From: Adiantum capillus-veneris
Lineage: Eukaryota > Streptophyta > Polypodiopsida > Polypodiales > Pteridaceae
Direction of reading: 5' to 3'
Assembly (NCBI GenBank): GCA_014529385.2
Contig: CM043960.1
Coordinates: 75,301,910 to 75,365,909, forward strand
Length of the DNA stretch: 64,000 bases
Below are positions 48,548 to 59,199 of this stretch, one piece after another. A program made the position numbers and the translations under genes. Below the pieces are notes generated by a model. The model was not told the DNA's origin. It was given only the letters and a program-made list of their open reading frames with translations, and searched no databases. How positions within the stretch are numbered: the stretch's first letter is position 1; every line of letters begins with the position of its first letter.

Positions 48548-49440
48548 TTGCTTGACATTCTTTGGCTCCTTCCTAATGCTTTGATGTGATGGAAACTTTG
48601 GTTGATAGACTTTTTGTCTCGGTTTCCATTACATTGTTGATGGTTTTTCTCTTGATGTAGAGGCTTCGTGGGCAGCCTGATGGAGGCTCGTTGAAGGTAA
48701 AGTCGTCTTGCGAGTTTGATATACTTCAAATTTTTCTTAGCTTTACCTGTTTTTGCTATGCTTGGTTGCTCCTTTTTTGCATTGATTTGAGTTTCTTTTG
48801 GGATTTTTGATGGTGTCATTGCTGAAGCTTTTCCTTGTGGTTGAAAGAAGATGTTCCTCCAGCTTTCTCTCAGGATCAGACTCTCTTTGATGTGATGGGA
48901 GTCGATTATATGGAAAGTATCCTTATACTCCTTGGTACTCAATTTGAGTATAGCTTCTACCACTCCGAAGCTAGGAATCAGCATTTTTGAATTTGTGTAC
49001 ACGATGTCCTCTAGCTCAATGATTGGTGGCTTTCCCATCATGATCCACATTCCATAAGTCATTATATTCTTTGTTGCTTGTGGGTCTATCTCAGCTGAAC
49101 ATGTGATTTTCAGTCCTGTTTCTCCGCATATGCTAAATTTGATCATCGTAGGAGACAATCGCTCTTCTTCCTTGTCCTTGCTCTTCTTTCGATCTTGCAT
49201 TTATTGAACATTTGACGTTGAATTTGGAAACTTTTTTCCTTCATCTGCTTTTATTTGCACTTTTTTTGGAGTCGGCTTCTTTGAAACAGCTTTTGTCAAT
49301 TCTTCAGGTATATCAATGATGACACATTCTTGTGGTTGCTCTGCTTCCTTCGTTTGCACCTTGGAACCATGCTCCATGATGTAGCAATCTGTATCAACTT
49401 TTTTGCTTTCACACTCCCAAACTTCATTAGCTTGCTTCAA
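48466..49440 (-). pseudogene. element G lysine-rich region and possible second retropepsin-like domain
   Basis: Frame 49201-49440 is charged (KAVSKKPTPKKVQIKADEGK) and ends in TAA. The same frame continues 48466-49200. It reads LKITCSAEIDPQATKNIM, GMWIMMGKPPI, then VEAILKLSTKEYKDTFHIID and KESLILRESWRNIFF. The spacing resembles a retropepsin: an Asp triad (DPQAT here, compared with DPSST/DPGST in the A/E family) followed by a distal ILGxxW-like block (ILRESW here). If so, the flap-side Gly is gone and it would be inactive. The assignment is structural guesswork. Confidence 0.4.
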
Positions 49441-49445
49441 GACCT

Positions 49446-50250
49446 TTATCTTAATAAGGGAGTTATATCATACCCATCTTCATCACAAAATTTAATCAGG
49501 GTCGCCTCATTCACACACACATCAAGAGTCGTCAGTATTTGATCCCATCCAAAGGGTTCAAATAGCTCCTCTGGAAAAGGTTCTTGTACATATGCCTCAT
49601 CTTCTATTGAACTCTCCAGGATGCAATCTTTATTTCTAAGACTTCCACTCTCAGGAGCTCCATACATCCAAATATACGTTTTTCTTTCCAAATCAATAGT
49701 GGAGTTTAAATCTTCCCCGGAGATACGCACTACATCTCTATAACTATGATCTTTGACACTGATTTTTGTTGTGACCTCTTTGTGTCTCGAGTAGATATAG
49801 TTATAGCCCCAATCTTGTACCATTTTGAGATGAGCATGAATGGTCTGCCCAATATGATATCAAAGTTGCTGCTCTTGTAAAATTCATTATGGCAAAGATA
49901 TGCTCATACTCTATGCCACACGAGGATACAATGATTTGTTCTAATATTCCAATCGGTTTCTCCGTGTATCCATACGCTAATTGTAGTTTCATTCGAGTTT
50001 TCCTAAGAGCATGCTTTCCCCATTTTTTCCATATCTCTTTGGTTGCAATGGCAATTTCTGCCCCACTATTTAATATAGCAATCGTCTTTACTCTTTTGTA
50101 CTCAAGTGGTAAGGTGGTGTTTCCTTCTTCTCCTTCACAATAGTCACCCACCTTATTTACTGGTATTGGCTTTGTCTGTGGTTTCTTAGGCAAGGTGTCA
50201 TCCATGTTTTCATTTGCAAGTTGGTCATGTGAAGGGATTTTCAGCCCCAT
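49446..50250 (-). pseudogene. element G retropepsin, inactivated
   Basis: Frame 49801-50250 reads KRVKTIAILNSGAEIAIATK, the retropepsin active-site loop with Asn in place of the catalytic Asp (a single G to A change). Then SCGIEYEHIFAIMNF. A one-base loss shifts to SSNFDIILGRPFMLISKWY, the canonical distal ILGRP block. A further shift leads into 49446-49823 (EVTTKISVKDHSYRDVVRIS, DLERKTYIWMYGAPESG). Upstream it shares a frame with the coiled-coil region, so gag and protease were one polyprotein. Confidence 0.75.
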
Positions 50251-50343
50251 GTTTTCCAGGTTTTTGCCCCAATTGGCCCCATAGATACGCTCTAATTTTT
50301 AGTAGCTCCGAGAGATAAAGTGTGCATTGTATGGGAGAAGACA

Positions 50344-51364
50344 TCAATTCATGCAAGCCTTGGTATCCATCATTTTTGGTGTGGCTTTCCACTGAGAAGG
50401 TACCATTTTAACCTCCGATTTTGTTTCAAGTTCTCCTATGAAAGATGGCAATGTCTTTAGGGAGCGTGGTTTACTCTCTTCAGATGTGACAAATCCAACA
50501 TCCCCATATAAAGATCTTATATCTCCTTGGAAAAATTGGTGATCCATGTTTATCTCAGGAATAGGTGTTGACTGTAAGGTAGCACTACCATCTTTTCGGT
50601 TTCTGATTGATTTCCACAAGGATTGTGGCCACGGTTCGTCTACCTCTGGAATAGTCATCGCTGCTTGTGAGCCCACCCCATCTGTGGTATTGGCTACTTC
50701 CCTTGTATCTAAAGGAGCCTCAACTGCCGGCTCTTCCTCTTTGTTTACAATACCTTGACTTTTCATTTCCTGCATTTTTTCACGGATTAGCACCTTCATT
50801 TTTAGAGCATCTAGAACTAGTTCCATAAGAGCTTGGGCCTTTTGGATGAGCTCCTTGCACATTTGCAACCTCTCTTTTTCATACCTTGGATGAGGATACG
50901 TCAGCCATCTATCCTCCTGGGTTTGGTTGAGTTTTAGCCTAGCTTCATAGGCCTTCAAGATCGCATCTAAAGGTTCAAAGACTTTTTCCACTAAGACTAA
51001 ACCTCTAGAGTTAGTCTTTGACTCTTTAGGTCCCTTTGCGTTTTTGTTCCTTTCTTGCTCTTGTCTGAGCTGCTCTCTTGTTTGATTGATTTTAGTTTCC
51101 AAAGCCACTTTCTCCTTCAGCCTCTTCAATTTCATTTTGTCTCGTCTGCCTTTCCATGATCTTCTTCCAAAGGTTCTCATCGATTTGTTCTCAAATTCTG
51201 TTTGAATTGGCAATGTGGCTTTTTCAGCTGGTTTTTTTTTGGCAGCTTCTTGAGCTTGAGCTCGAGTCATCACGTTTAAAGGAATGGTGGTTCTACCTCG
51301 GATCCGCTTAAAGAAGGCATTACGCCTACGACATTCATTTCCCCCTATAGTTTGGATTTTTAGC
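50344..51364 (-). pseudogene. element G gag-protease linker, coiled-coil region
   Basis: The minus-strand frame contains NVMTRAQAQEAAKKKPAEK, then a long charged helical stretch (KLKRLKEKVALETKINQTRE, LRQEQERNKNAKG), DPWP-like acidic segments and STPIPEINMDHQFF. It ends in TGA at 50344, after which the same frame goes on through another stop to the retropepsin. The MTRAQA-type motif is common between gag and protease in plant Ty3/gypsy polyproteins. No enzymatic motif. Confidence 0.6.
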
Positions 51365-53008
51365 ACAGTGTTGGCGTAGATGGTCGGTCCCACAACATTC
51401 ACAAAATACAAATAATTAAATTTGTGGACCCTTGTTTGGACAACTTCATGCCCAATGATCACCTCCACACTCATAGCATGGACCTTCTTGTTTTACAGCT
51501 GGTGATCCAACTAATGGTTGTTCTTGCCTTGTGAGGATGTTCTTTGAACCATACTCATGATGATTGGCTATGAACATGAGCGTATTTGCATCCAAGGAGT
51601 ACTGGTTTCTTGTGGGTTGCGGCACATGTGTTGGTTGAGTGTAGTTGACTATCACTCTCCCATCGTTCAGAAGATGCGATTGTTTCCCTAGCACTTGTTG
51701 CGGTTTTGGTTGAGTGCTACACCATAGAGTGGGATGATCCCCTCCACAAGTATTGCATATCCTCAATTGAGGCTGTCGTACATTCAGGTTCTGTATGTAG
51801 CCTTAGTTTATTCTTCTAATCACCCCCTCAACCATTTGTTCAATGATTGGTTCCCAAATAGTTTGAATATCTTGCTTTGTTGTTGATTCGCTCTTCAAAG
51901 AAGAGGCGCTACTAGTCGTATTGTCTGTATCTTCAGTCACCTCTCCATAGGCCTTGCCATTGTCAACTAGATATAGAGCTTCTCTAGTGACTTGATCAAA
52001 CATTGTGCATCCTTTTAGATGTAGGTCCTTTTTGAGAGTTTCATTCCTCAAGCCCTCTATGAAGAGAACCGATAATCTCTCGTCTTGCGGCAACTCTCTC
52101 ATAGGACATCTATCAATGTATTGTTTGAAGCGAAGCAAAGCTTCCTTCACTCTTTCGTTCGCTTTTTGTTTGAAAGCATAGATCTGTGACACCGTGTTAT
52201 GTTTGATCCCCCTTTTTGAGAACTCCTCTACAAACTCTTGTAAGAGTTGTGCTATGTTTGGAAAATCATCTCTATTTAGTGGTTGGAACCAAGTCAAGGC
52301 TGTTCCTTCCAATGTTAACCCAAATCCCTCATATTGAGTATGAAAATCCGCAATTCGTTCAACTCTCAACACTTGTTTGAAGAGTGAGACATGAGCATAT
52401 GGATCCCCTGACCCATTGTACTTTGTCTTCACACATTGAGCCACTTGATATGGCCTTAATTGTTGGGGTTTAGTCACTAATCTAACCAATTTGTTGTCTC
52501 TTAGAAAGACATCTCTCGTTTTCTCCTCTCGTCTTGGAGAAAATCCTGGCGGAATCCTCTCTGATATGCGCTCTGGCATCGTTTTTGGTTGAAAGTAAGT
52601 AGGAATTAGAGTACCCTTGTATGTGTATCTCTCTAAGTCACTTGGATCGGCAAGTTTGTACTCTCTTCCATACTTATCTACCACCAAAACTTGCACTCCG
52701 CTGGCATTTGTATATGTGAATGCATAGAAGTTCTTATTGGTGGTCAACTCTCTAGCATAGGGCTCTACACACTTGTAGAAGATATATGGATTTCCGTTTG
52801 TGAATCTATACAAGCCCTCATAATTGTAATTTGTAAGCACTCTCATGGATTCATTGGCTTTGATGAATCTCACATTCGGTTTGTTGATCAGAGGATGCCC
52901 CTCCTCTATGTATTCTCTCAATCCCTCTATTGAAGGCATTGCAGCGTTTCTTGCGTTTTTCATGTCTTTGAGTGGAGTAGAGAACCCTGGTGGTGGATGA
53001 TTTGTCAT
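51365..53008 (-). pseudogene. element G gag with three C-x2-C-x3-H-x4-C knuckles
   Basis: ATG at 53008 starts MTNHPPPGFSTPLKDMKN. An unusual ~180-residue N-terminal domain (VLTNYNYEGLYRFTNGNPYI, YKCVEPYARELTTN) precedes a standard retrotransposon gag core (YNGSGDPYAHVSLFKQVLR, GTALTWFQPL, ELPQDERLSVLFIEGLRN). A TAA at 51803 interrupts, then the same frame gives knuckles CNTCGGDHPTLWC, CYECGGDHWA-stop-SC (TGA at 51446) and CECCGTDHLRQHC (51365-51403, after a TAA at 51416). All three have three residues between the second Cys and His, not the usual four. The long leader and divergence mark it as a lineage separate from A and B. Confidence 0.85.
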
Positions 53009-53416
53009 GGTTAAGGCTCACTCAAAAGTCTCAAGATAGTTCTTGACAATCCCACTTTGGCTTAGCGCAACCTATCCCCTTTTGACCTTGATGAGGTCTC
53101 TCAGAAGTTAGGAATTTTTGACTTTTTGGTCTCTGGAAACTGGTTCTGGGTACCCTAAAAGTTTGGAATTAGGAAACCTAGTAAAATTCTTCCTCGCTAT
53201 ACCTGACTCAATTTGGAGTTGTCTATCAAAAATTAGAGCAATTTTGGTGAATTGCACTTGAAACAGCACTCAAAACAGTTCTAAGACCAGAATACAAGGA
53301 CTTTGTCTTGTATCTAGGTCTCTAGAAGGTATTTTTAGCTCAAACTTGAGATTTGGGATGTTCTCAAGTATGTCTACAAGATCACCAAGTCAGATACCCC
53401 CACTATGCTGAGAGGT

Positions 53417-53436
53417 ACATGGATCACGATCCATGT
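53417..53436. repeat. 20-bp palindrome copy 1 (centre CACG)
   Basis: ACATGGATCACGATCCATGT. The arms ACATGGAT/ATCCATGT pair perfectly. Confidence 0.9.
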
Positions 53437-53531
53437 TCCATGTTAGGTTTTTTTTTTTCAAATTTTCCCAACTTTTGACTGTGTGTAGACAAGGTCATAA
53501 GTAGGATTTTAGCAAATTTTGAGGTTGAGGT

Positions 53532-53551
53532 ACATGGATCGTGATCCATGT
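53532..53551. repeat. 20-bp palindrome copy 2 (centre CGTG)
   Basis: ACATGGATCGTGATCCATGT. Confidence 0.9.
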
Positions 53552-54068
53552 TCAACCACATCTGGACTTGATCTCTTGGCAGCTTGTTGCACTCTATGTC
53601 CACAAGCTAAATCTCAAATCTTTTTTGATTTGGACTTGTTTTGATAGGTCAAATTGCCAACACTAGGTCTGTACTGCGTTTTTCAATGTGTCACCTGTTT
53701 TGCTCCCTTTTCACCCAAATTTGCTCAATTTTTTTCCAAAACTGGACTTGGGGATATGTTTTCTTATGTAAGCACTACTGATCTGGAAAGTTTCAGGTCA
53801 AGTTGTCACTATGGGTTTGGAGCCCAAATTGACTTCTTTTGGTACCATCAAAATCAGCATGATTAGGAGGTCCTATGGTATGAAAATTTTTGAAAATTGA
53901 CCTCTGCATTGAAAGTTACGTCAGTTTTGGCACTTTGTCAAAATGCTTGGTAGTTCTGGGCTTTTGGTTCGTTTTTTGGTATCCAAATTCAGTTTTGAAA
54001 AAACCACTAGATTCCTTGTGATGTCCTCTAGCTATGGTGCAAGTTTGGTATTAGACTGTGACATAGGA

Positions 54069-54088
54069 ACATGGATCGCGATCCATGT
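54069..54088. repeat. 20-bp palindrome copy 3, perfect (centre CGCG)
   Basis: ACATGGATCGCGATCCATGT, an exact palindrome over all 20 bases. Confidence 0.92.
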
Positions 54089-54345
54089 ACCTATGTGTCA
54101 GATTGCATTGAAACTTGGCACACAGCTTTTCCTTGGTCTCCTGATTCGTGTTATATGGTTTTTGTGTGATTTGGACAAGCAAAAGTCAATCCCTAGGTCT
54201 GTTTTAGGGTTTTCACCTTGAATTGCTTTTGGCTCTTTTCACCCAGGTTTTGAACTTTTTTGAACAAAAAATATTTGGGGACTTTTGTTCACAATGGTCT
54301 CTGCTACAGGGTTGAAAAGTTTTTTTCCAAAAATTTCTCAGAGGT

Positions 54346-54365
54346 ACATGGATCACGATCCATGT
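54346..54365. repeat. 20-bp palindrome copy 4 (centre CACG)
   Basis: ACATGGATCACGATCCATGT. Confidence 0.9.
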
Positions 54366-54641
54366 TCCACCACTTTTGGATCTAAATTTTTTGTGTGTTG
54401 ATAGCTTGTGATGTTTGTAGCCTGCTCCACAAATCTTTTTGAATTTGAATCAGTTTTGCCCAACCAAAAATGACTTCTACAGTGTGTTATGGCAGTTTAG
54501 AGAATGTTTTGTTTTTGGCTCTTTGGACCACTTTTCACAATTTTTTTGCATTTGGTTCTTTTGGGAAAAGTGTTTGTCTATGTCTCAGTTACCTACTTCT
54601 CAAATCTCAACCAAAAAAATTTCAAAATTTTTTCATCAGGT

Positions 54642-54661
54642 ACATGGATCGCGATCCATGT
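54642..54661. repeat. 20-bp palindrome copy 5, perfect (centre CGCG)
   Basis: ACATGGATCGCGATCCATGT, identical to copy 3. Confidence 0.92.
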
Positions 54662-54904
54662 TTGAAAGCCAAAGTGACATTTCTTGGTACCATCAGAATC
54701 AACATGTTTAGTTTTGTATTTGGACTAGTTTTTGTCATTCAAAAGCAAGTTTTTCTGTCTGTCCTGTGGTTTTTGACTAGTTTCTGTATTCGGCTATTTT
54801 GACCAACTTTTTTCAATTTTTTGACATGGTGCCTTTTGGAAAAGTTGTTCCAAATGATATTAGGAATGTACTTGTCAAATATTAAACCCAAATGCCAAAA
54901 AGGT

Positions 54905-54924
54905 ACATGGATCCCGATCCATGT
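54905..54924. repeat. 20-bp palindrome copy 6 (centre CCCG)
   Basis: ACATGGATCCCGATCCATGT. Confidence 0.9.
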
Positions 54925-55052
54925 TTCGCAACATTTTTTCATGAATTTTGTTCTGTTGGTTCTTTATGCCCTGTAGAATCCAAATCTCACCCCTTTTTGA
55001 ATTTGGATCCCAAAATCTCAAGATTTCTCAATTTTGTGTTTGCAATGTCTGT

Positions 55053-55722
55053 AATGGGAGAAGTACTTACCCCTTGTAGAGTATGCATACAATAATACTG
55101 TCCATACTACTATGGGAAAAGTACCTTTTGAGATCATAGAGGGAAGATCTAAAAGTCCCTTGCTACTTAAAGTACATGGGAAGATATTCGTTGTTGATGA
55201 GTATGGTCATGACCTACAAGAATCTTTTCAAAAGGTTAAGGAGGCTATACCCATCTCTCAACAAAGGCAAAAAACTATTGCTGAGAAGCATAGAAGGGAC
55301 TTAATGTTCAAAGAAAATGATTGGGTCTTCCTTAAGTTCCCAAGGCTTGATTGAGTCAAACGACGGGCAAAAATCCTAAGGGCCATCAAAAGTATTATGC
55401 TAAACTAGCAAAAAGATACTATGGTCCTTTTCAAATCTTAAAGCCAATTAATGGCTCATACACAATATTTTTTATGTGAGCCTACTTAAGCCCTACAAAG
55501 GAGAGCCACCAAGAGAACCAATTATCATAGACCCTTCAATAATCGAATACCAAGAAGAGGTGCTACCATCCAAAGCTATCCTTTTGCATGAAGACAAGGT
55601 ACTACAGCATGATAAGATTATCTAATGATACCTTATTATTTGAAGATGCTAGATGGATGCAAGAAATACAGCTTAAGGATAGTATGAACCTTGTCAATGC
55701 TTACAATGCTACACTAGAGTAA
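55053..55722 (+). pseudogene. element D (rest of C): integrase end and chromodomain remnant
   Basis: Plus-strand sequence resumes the A-type integrase at EKYLPLVEYAYNNTVH, then KVPFEIIEGRSKSPLLLKVH and DLQESFQKVKEAIPISQQRQ. It is continuous here, where A is split by B. A TGA at 55352-55354 sits where A has CGA (Arg of KARLRQTTG). Later frames match the GPF/Y and chromodomain region of A with many lesions, ending LKDSMNLVNAYNATLE before TAA at 55720. Confidence 0.88.
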
Positions 55723-56059
55723 GCAAATGTAAAAGCTTTCTAATGAACAACTCTTTTGTCTTATAAGACTAGTCCTCTTTTGTACACAAATTTAAATAGT
55801 ATGCATGCTTAGAATCATGTTTGTGATGATGATGTCAAACACTAAGTAGAATTTGTCACTCTACTTTGGGAGTATGATATGGACTAAAGAGCATACATGC
55901 TTGCGGGGCAGCAACATCTCCCAAGCACCAAATGGACTATTCATCCATTCTAGAAAGATATTATAGGGTGAAATGGGATTCTCTACCCGCTAAGAAACGT
56001 AGACTAATGACTAAGACTTTATCTCTTCTACCTCGTAGTCAAGGAAGACTATGATTTCA

Positions 56060-56071
56060 AGCGAGAAGTAA
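56060..56071 (+). promoter_or_regulatory. polypurine tract of element D
   Basis: AGCGAGAAGTAA-type purine-rich run directly before the LTR TG at 56072. It corresponds to AAGAGAGAGGTAA in element A and is the expected plus-strand DNA primer site. Confidence 0.7.
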
Positions 56072-56684
56072 TGTCATAAAATCTAATATCTAACTAATCC
56101 AAATGATTTTTTCATATTAAACTGATCATTTAATGTGGGAGAATAAACAAGAACAAGGGTTAGAATATAGACATGTGCTTATCATGATATGCCTGAACAT
56201 GGGGCCAAGGTTAAAAGGGTCCAAATGAAAAATGCTCTGTTAAAGAGAAATGCTACCTAATGGATTTAAAAACCTTAGGGTTAGCTTCATTAAAAACCTC
56301 CGAAAGTTAGTGTTGAAAAAGTCCTTTGACACCTTAGGCAAGCTAGAGTTGACCTTGATGTGGGAATCCTACCTAAGCATGAGGTGCTTTCCATGTTTGC
56401 TAACTAAGGTGCCTAAGGTATTTGTGGGGACCTTGCCCAAGATTGAAGTGCTTCTCATGCTTAAATGACTAAGGTTCTTGAATTGTTCAATTCAAACATG
56501 ATTTCTCAGCAGGCATAAACAATTTTCATGCTTAAATGACTAAGGTGCTTGAAGTGGTCAATTCAAACATGATATCTTAAGAAGCATAAAAGACACATGT
56601 CACGATCCTCCCCATTTTTCCCTCATGATGTGCTTGAATCCTATTGAATAGGCTTTAAAGGGGTCGAATGAGAATTTAGATGCA

Positions 56685-56738
<54 letters not shown>

Positions 56739-56759
56739 GCCAAGCATGAGAGGGGGTAT

Positions 56760-56828
<69 letters not shown>

Positions 56829-57109
56829 GTGTGAAGTGCAAAGTGCAAGAGCTCCATCTCCTTCTCCAAGCTTGTTGAGAAGATGAGAGCCTACACCAAC
56901 ACTCTTGGCTATGCAATGAAAATCCAACCATGAGCCATGCTTCAATGGTTAAGATTTCCATCCTCTTCATCTTCATTACTATGCTATTATACTATCCTAA
57001 GCAACAAGAGTGATGATAAGTGAGGAACTATTTCTTTCTCCTATAAATGATTCTTTTTCGTCTTCCCTACCCTCATTCCCTGCTAGCTCTCTCCACCTTC
57101 GAAGGTTTT
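56072..57109 (+). mobile_element. 3' LTR of element C/D, truncated by element E
   Basis: Starts TGTCATAAAATCTAATATC and parallels the C LTR down to CTCTCCACCTTCGAAGGTTTT, where the E LTR begins. A GA run (56688-56732) and CT run (56760-56825) flank the GAGAGGGGGTATACTC word shared with C. The rest of this LTR should lie beyond the far end of E, outside the window. Confidence 0.88.
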
Positions 57110-58779
57110 TGTCATAATAATCAATATCTAATTCTCCTAAATGATTTTATCATGTTAAACTGATCATTTAATATGGGAAAGTGCCAGGGGATAAAAAGCT
57201 AGAGTATTGGTTAAGCTAGCAGACCGGCCACATTAGGGATCCAAAGGAGGGAAAATAGGGATAAAAAGCTAGAGTATTGGTTAAGCTAGCAGACCGGCCA
57301 CGGTAGGGATCCAAAGGATGGAAAATAGGGATCAAAAGGGGGGTCCATCTGTAAAAGAGCCATGTGCATCAATGGGCTTAAAAGACCCTAAGGTTCATCC
57401 CATTAAGACTTCCAAAATGCTAAGGTTCCAAAATTTAAAGGTTGTGTCCAAAGGTCAAACATTGGGGGAATTGGATGCTTTGTGTGTGTCCCAAAAGTCT
57501 TTAGCAATCCCTACATAGGAGGGGGCGAGCCTTGCAAGTAGGGGATGAGAGACAAACTTACACACACACACACACACACACAAGCTCCCTTTACACAAAG
57601 AGAATGAGGGACACATGTCAGGTCCCTAGCCCAGATGCCCACAAGGTGTACCCAATTCCTATTGGATGGCCTTGGAGGTGGACCAATAAGAATTAGGCTA
57701 GAGTAAATCTAGTTTAATTAATTTAAAAACACTTAACAAAAGAACCAATAATAATTAAGCTCTCTAGAAGACTATTGGATAGTCTCCCAAGGGGACCAAT
57801 GAACATTCAGTAGCCCAATGGCTTGCCTGATTCCTATTATCCAGGAGGCAAAGGGGTCCAATATGATTTTAGTTGAATTAAATAATTACCTAAAGCTCTC
57901 ACAAAAGGGGAAAGGGGGACACATGTCAAAAGGCTATCACTTATGCTGCCTAATTATCATTGGCTAAGCCTGGGGAGGTCCAATAGGATGCTAGCAAGAG
58001 CAAATAGCAAGAGGGGTGGACCAAGAGAAAGAGAAGGCTGATTTTTCAAAGGCATTATCACCTACACACTCACACTAGCTCTTGTGTGAAGTAGAGAAGA
58101 CTCACTCTCCTTCTCGAGCTTTAATGGAAAGCTTATCACCTACTCCAAGCTTGTGAGAAGGGAGGCCTACACCAACAACTCTTGGCTTTGTGATGCAAAT
58201 CCAACCAAGAGCCAAGCTTCAATGCATGCCCATCTCCTCTACCATGCTAATTACTAAGCTAAGCTATGCTAATATGAGTGATTATGTGAAGAGATGTACA
58301 TCTTTCTCGTAAGAATACCCTTTCTTCCTCTCAATCTACTCTCATACCCCGCTAGCTCTCACCATCTTTGAAGGTGTGTGAGGTCTTGGGTCTGAGACCG
58401 TGAGGGAATTGATGTTGTGTTTGATAAGTGTTTTTTATAGTGCATGAAGTTTCCTTCTTCATTGCACTAGCTAGTATTGAAGGAACACAAGAAATTGTAT
58501 TGTAGAATGTCTCTCTTGATGGGAGAACCCAATATAATACAAATCCTTTTGGAGGGGGGACCGGCTCCATGCAAATCCGGTCCTCAACTGTTGTCAATTG
58601 CTTAATTTCTCTCTCTTTTGAAGTATTGTTCATGCTATCTAACTAGGTGTTATGCTTTTTGTTGCTTTCTGCACACAAGCACTCTTGTTAATCTCATTAA
58701 AAATCTATTCTAATGAAATGCTCACTATGTTCATGCTATTTTCCGCTACACACAAGTTACTAGGCCATTAAATGTTGCA
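57110..58779 (+). mobile_element. 5' LTR of element E
   Basis: TGTCATAATAATCAATATC...TGTTGCA, 1670 bp, followed directly by a primer site and leader like those of A and C. The 3' half shares GGAGGGGGGACCGGCTCCA and CTCTCTCTTTTGAAGTATTG words with A. The middle part is different, so E is a diverged subfamily. Includes a CA run near 57560. Confidence 0.9.
57188..57327. repeat. 70-bp tandem duplication in the E LTR
   Basis: Units 57188-57257 and 57258-57327 both read GGGATAAAAAGCTAGAGTAT... to ...GGAAAATA, with only a few differences (CACATTAGG/CACGGTAGG, GGAGGG/GGATGG). A third, partial start (GGGATCAAAAGG) follows. Confidence 0.95.
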
Positions 58780-58780
58780 T

Positions 58781-58792
58781 TGGTATCAAAGC
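58781..58792 (+). promoter_or_regulatory. primer-binding site of E (tRNA-iMet, one mismatch)
   Basis: TGGTATCAAAGC, one base after the LTR end. One change from TGGTATCAGAGC. Confidence 0.9.
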
Positions 58793-59199
58793 ACAAGGTT
58801 TCTCTTTTCTTGCTCAAGAAGGAAGGTCCTCAAGCTAGCTATAAATGGCTGGTATTATTAATTGCATGTGAGTAAGTAGAATAGGGATTTTTCAGCCTTG
58901 CAGTGTGCCTGCCTTTGTGCAGTTAACGAGGCATCACCGTCGAGAGCTACGGTCTTAATAGTGGAGTCCTTCGGGGCTTGCCTACAGCTTAACCACCACT
59001 ATTGAGATATTAGAAACTTGAAAAGATCCGGTGCTATTTTGGTGTTGAACGACCCTCTCTTCTATTCCTTGTAATTAATGGTATTCGAGCCACGGGTACA
59101 GTAGCTTGAGTGATTTTTCTAAAGGGGTAAAGAGGAGTAGCAACTAGGGCTTGAAGTGCCAAAGTACACCTAAAAAGTTTACACCTAAAAGGTGTTAGA

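Larger units (their letters stand above)
45467..55052 (-). mobile_element. element G: gag-protease retroelement lacking RT and integrase
   Basis: The left end is a 913-bp LTR (45467-46379) with a PPT beside it. Coding order on the minus strand is gag with zinc knuckles, coiled-coil region, retropepsin, a possible second retropepsin-like domain, and an unknown region with repeated motifs. Right of gag lies a ~2-kb leader with palindromes. No matching 5' LTR is found before sequence of element D resumes near 55053, and no target duplication is seen. The 5' LTR was probably lost in the same deletion that removed part of the D integrase. RT, RNase H and integrase motifs were searched for by eye on the minus strand and not found. 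It recalls plant gag-only (TR-GAG) or large non-autonomous LTR elements. Confidence 0.7.
53009..55052 (-). repeat. element G leader with diverged ~260-295-bp tandem repeats
   Basis: Repeating landmarks include CCTTTTCACCC/CTCTTTTCACCC, TTGGTACCATCA(A/G)AATCA, and a palindrome preceded by AGGTAC. Palindrome starts at 53417, 53532, 54069, 54346, 54642 and 54905 give spacings of 115, 537, 277, 296 and 263. The 537 gap holds a unit whose palindrome is lost (near 53790, where the TTGGTACCATCA landmark persists). T-rich and without a supported gene. Open frames here are by-products of the repeats. Confidence 0.8.

Noticed and set aside
53417-54924. CRISPR-like array of palindromic repeats
   Set aside because: Plant DNA, irregular spacing (115-537 bp), spacers that are themselves related repeats, and location in a retroelement leader.
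45467-55052. 5' LTR for element G at its right end
   Set aside because: No sequence like 45467-46379 was found right of gag. The leader runs directly into element D sequence.
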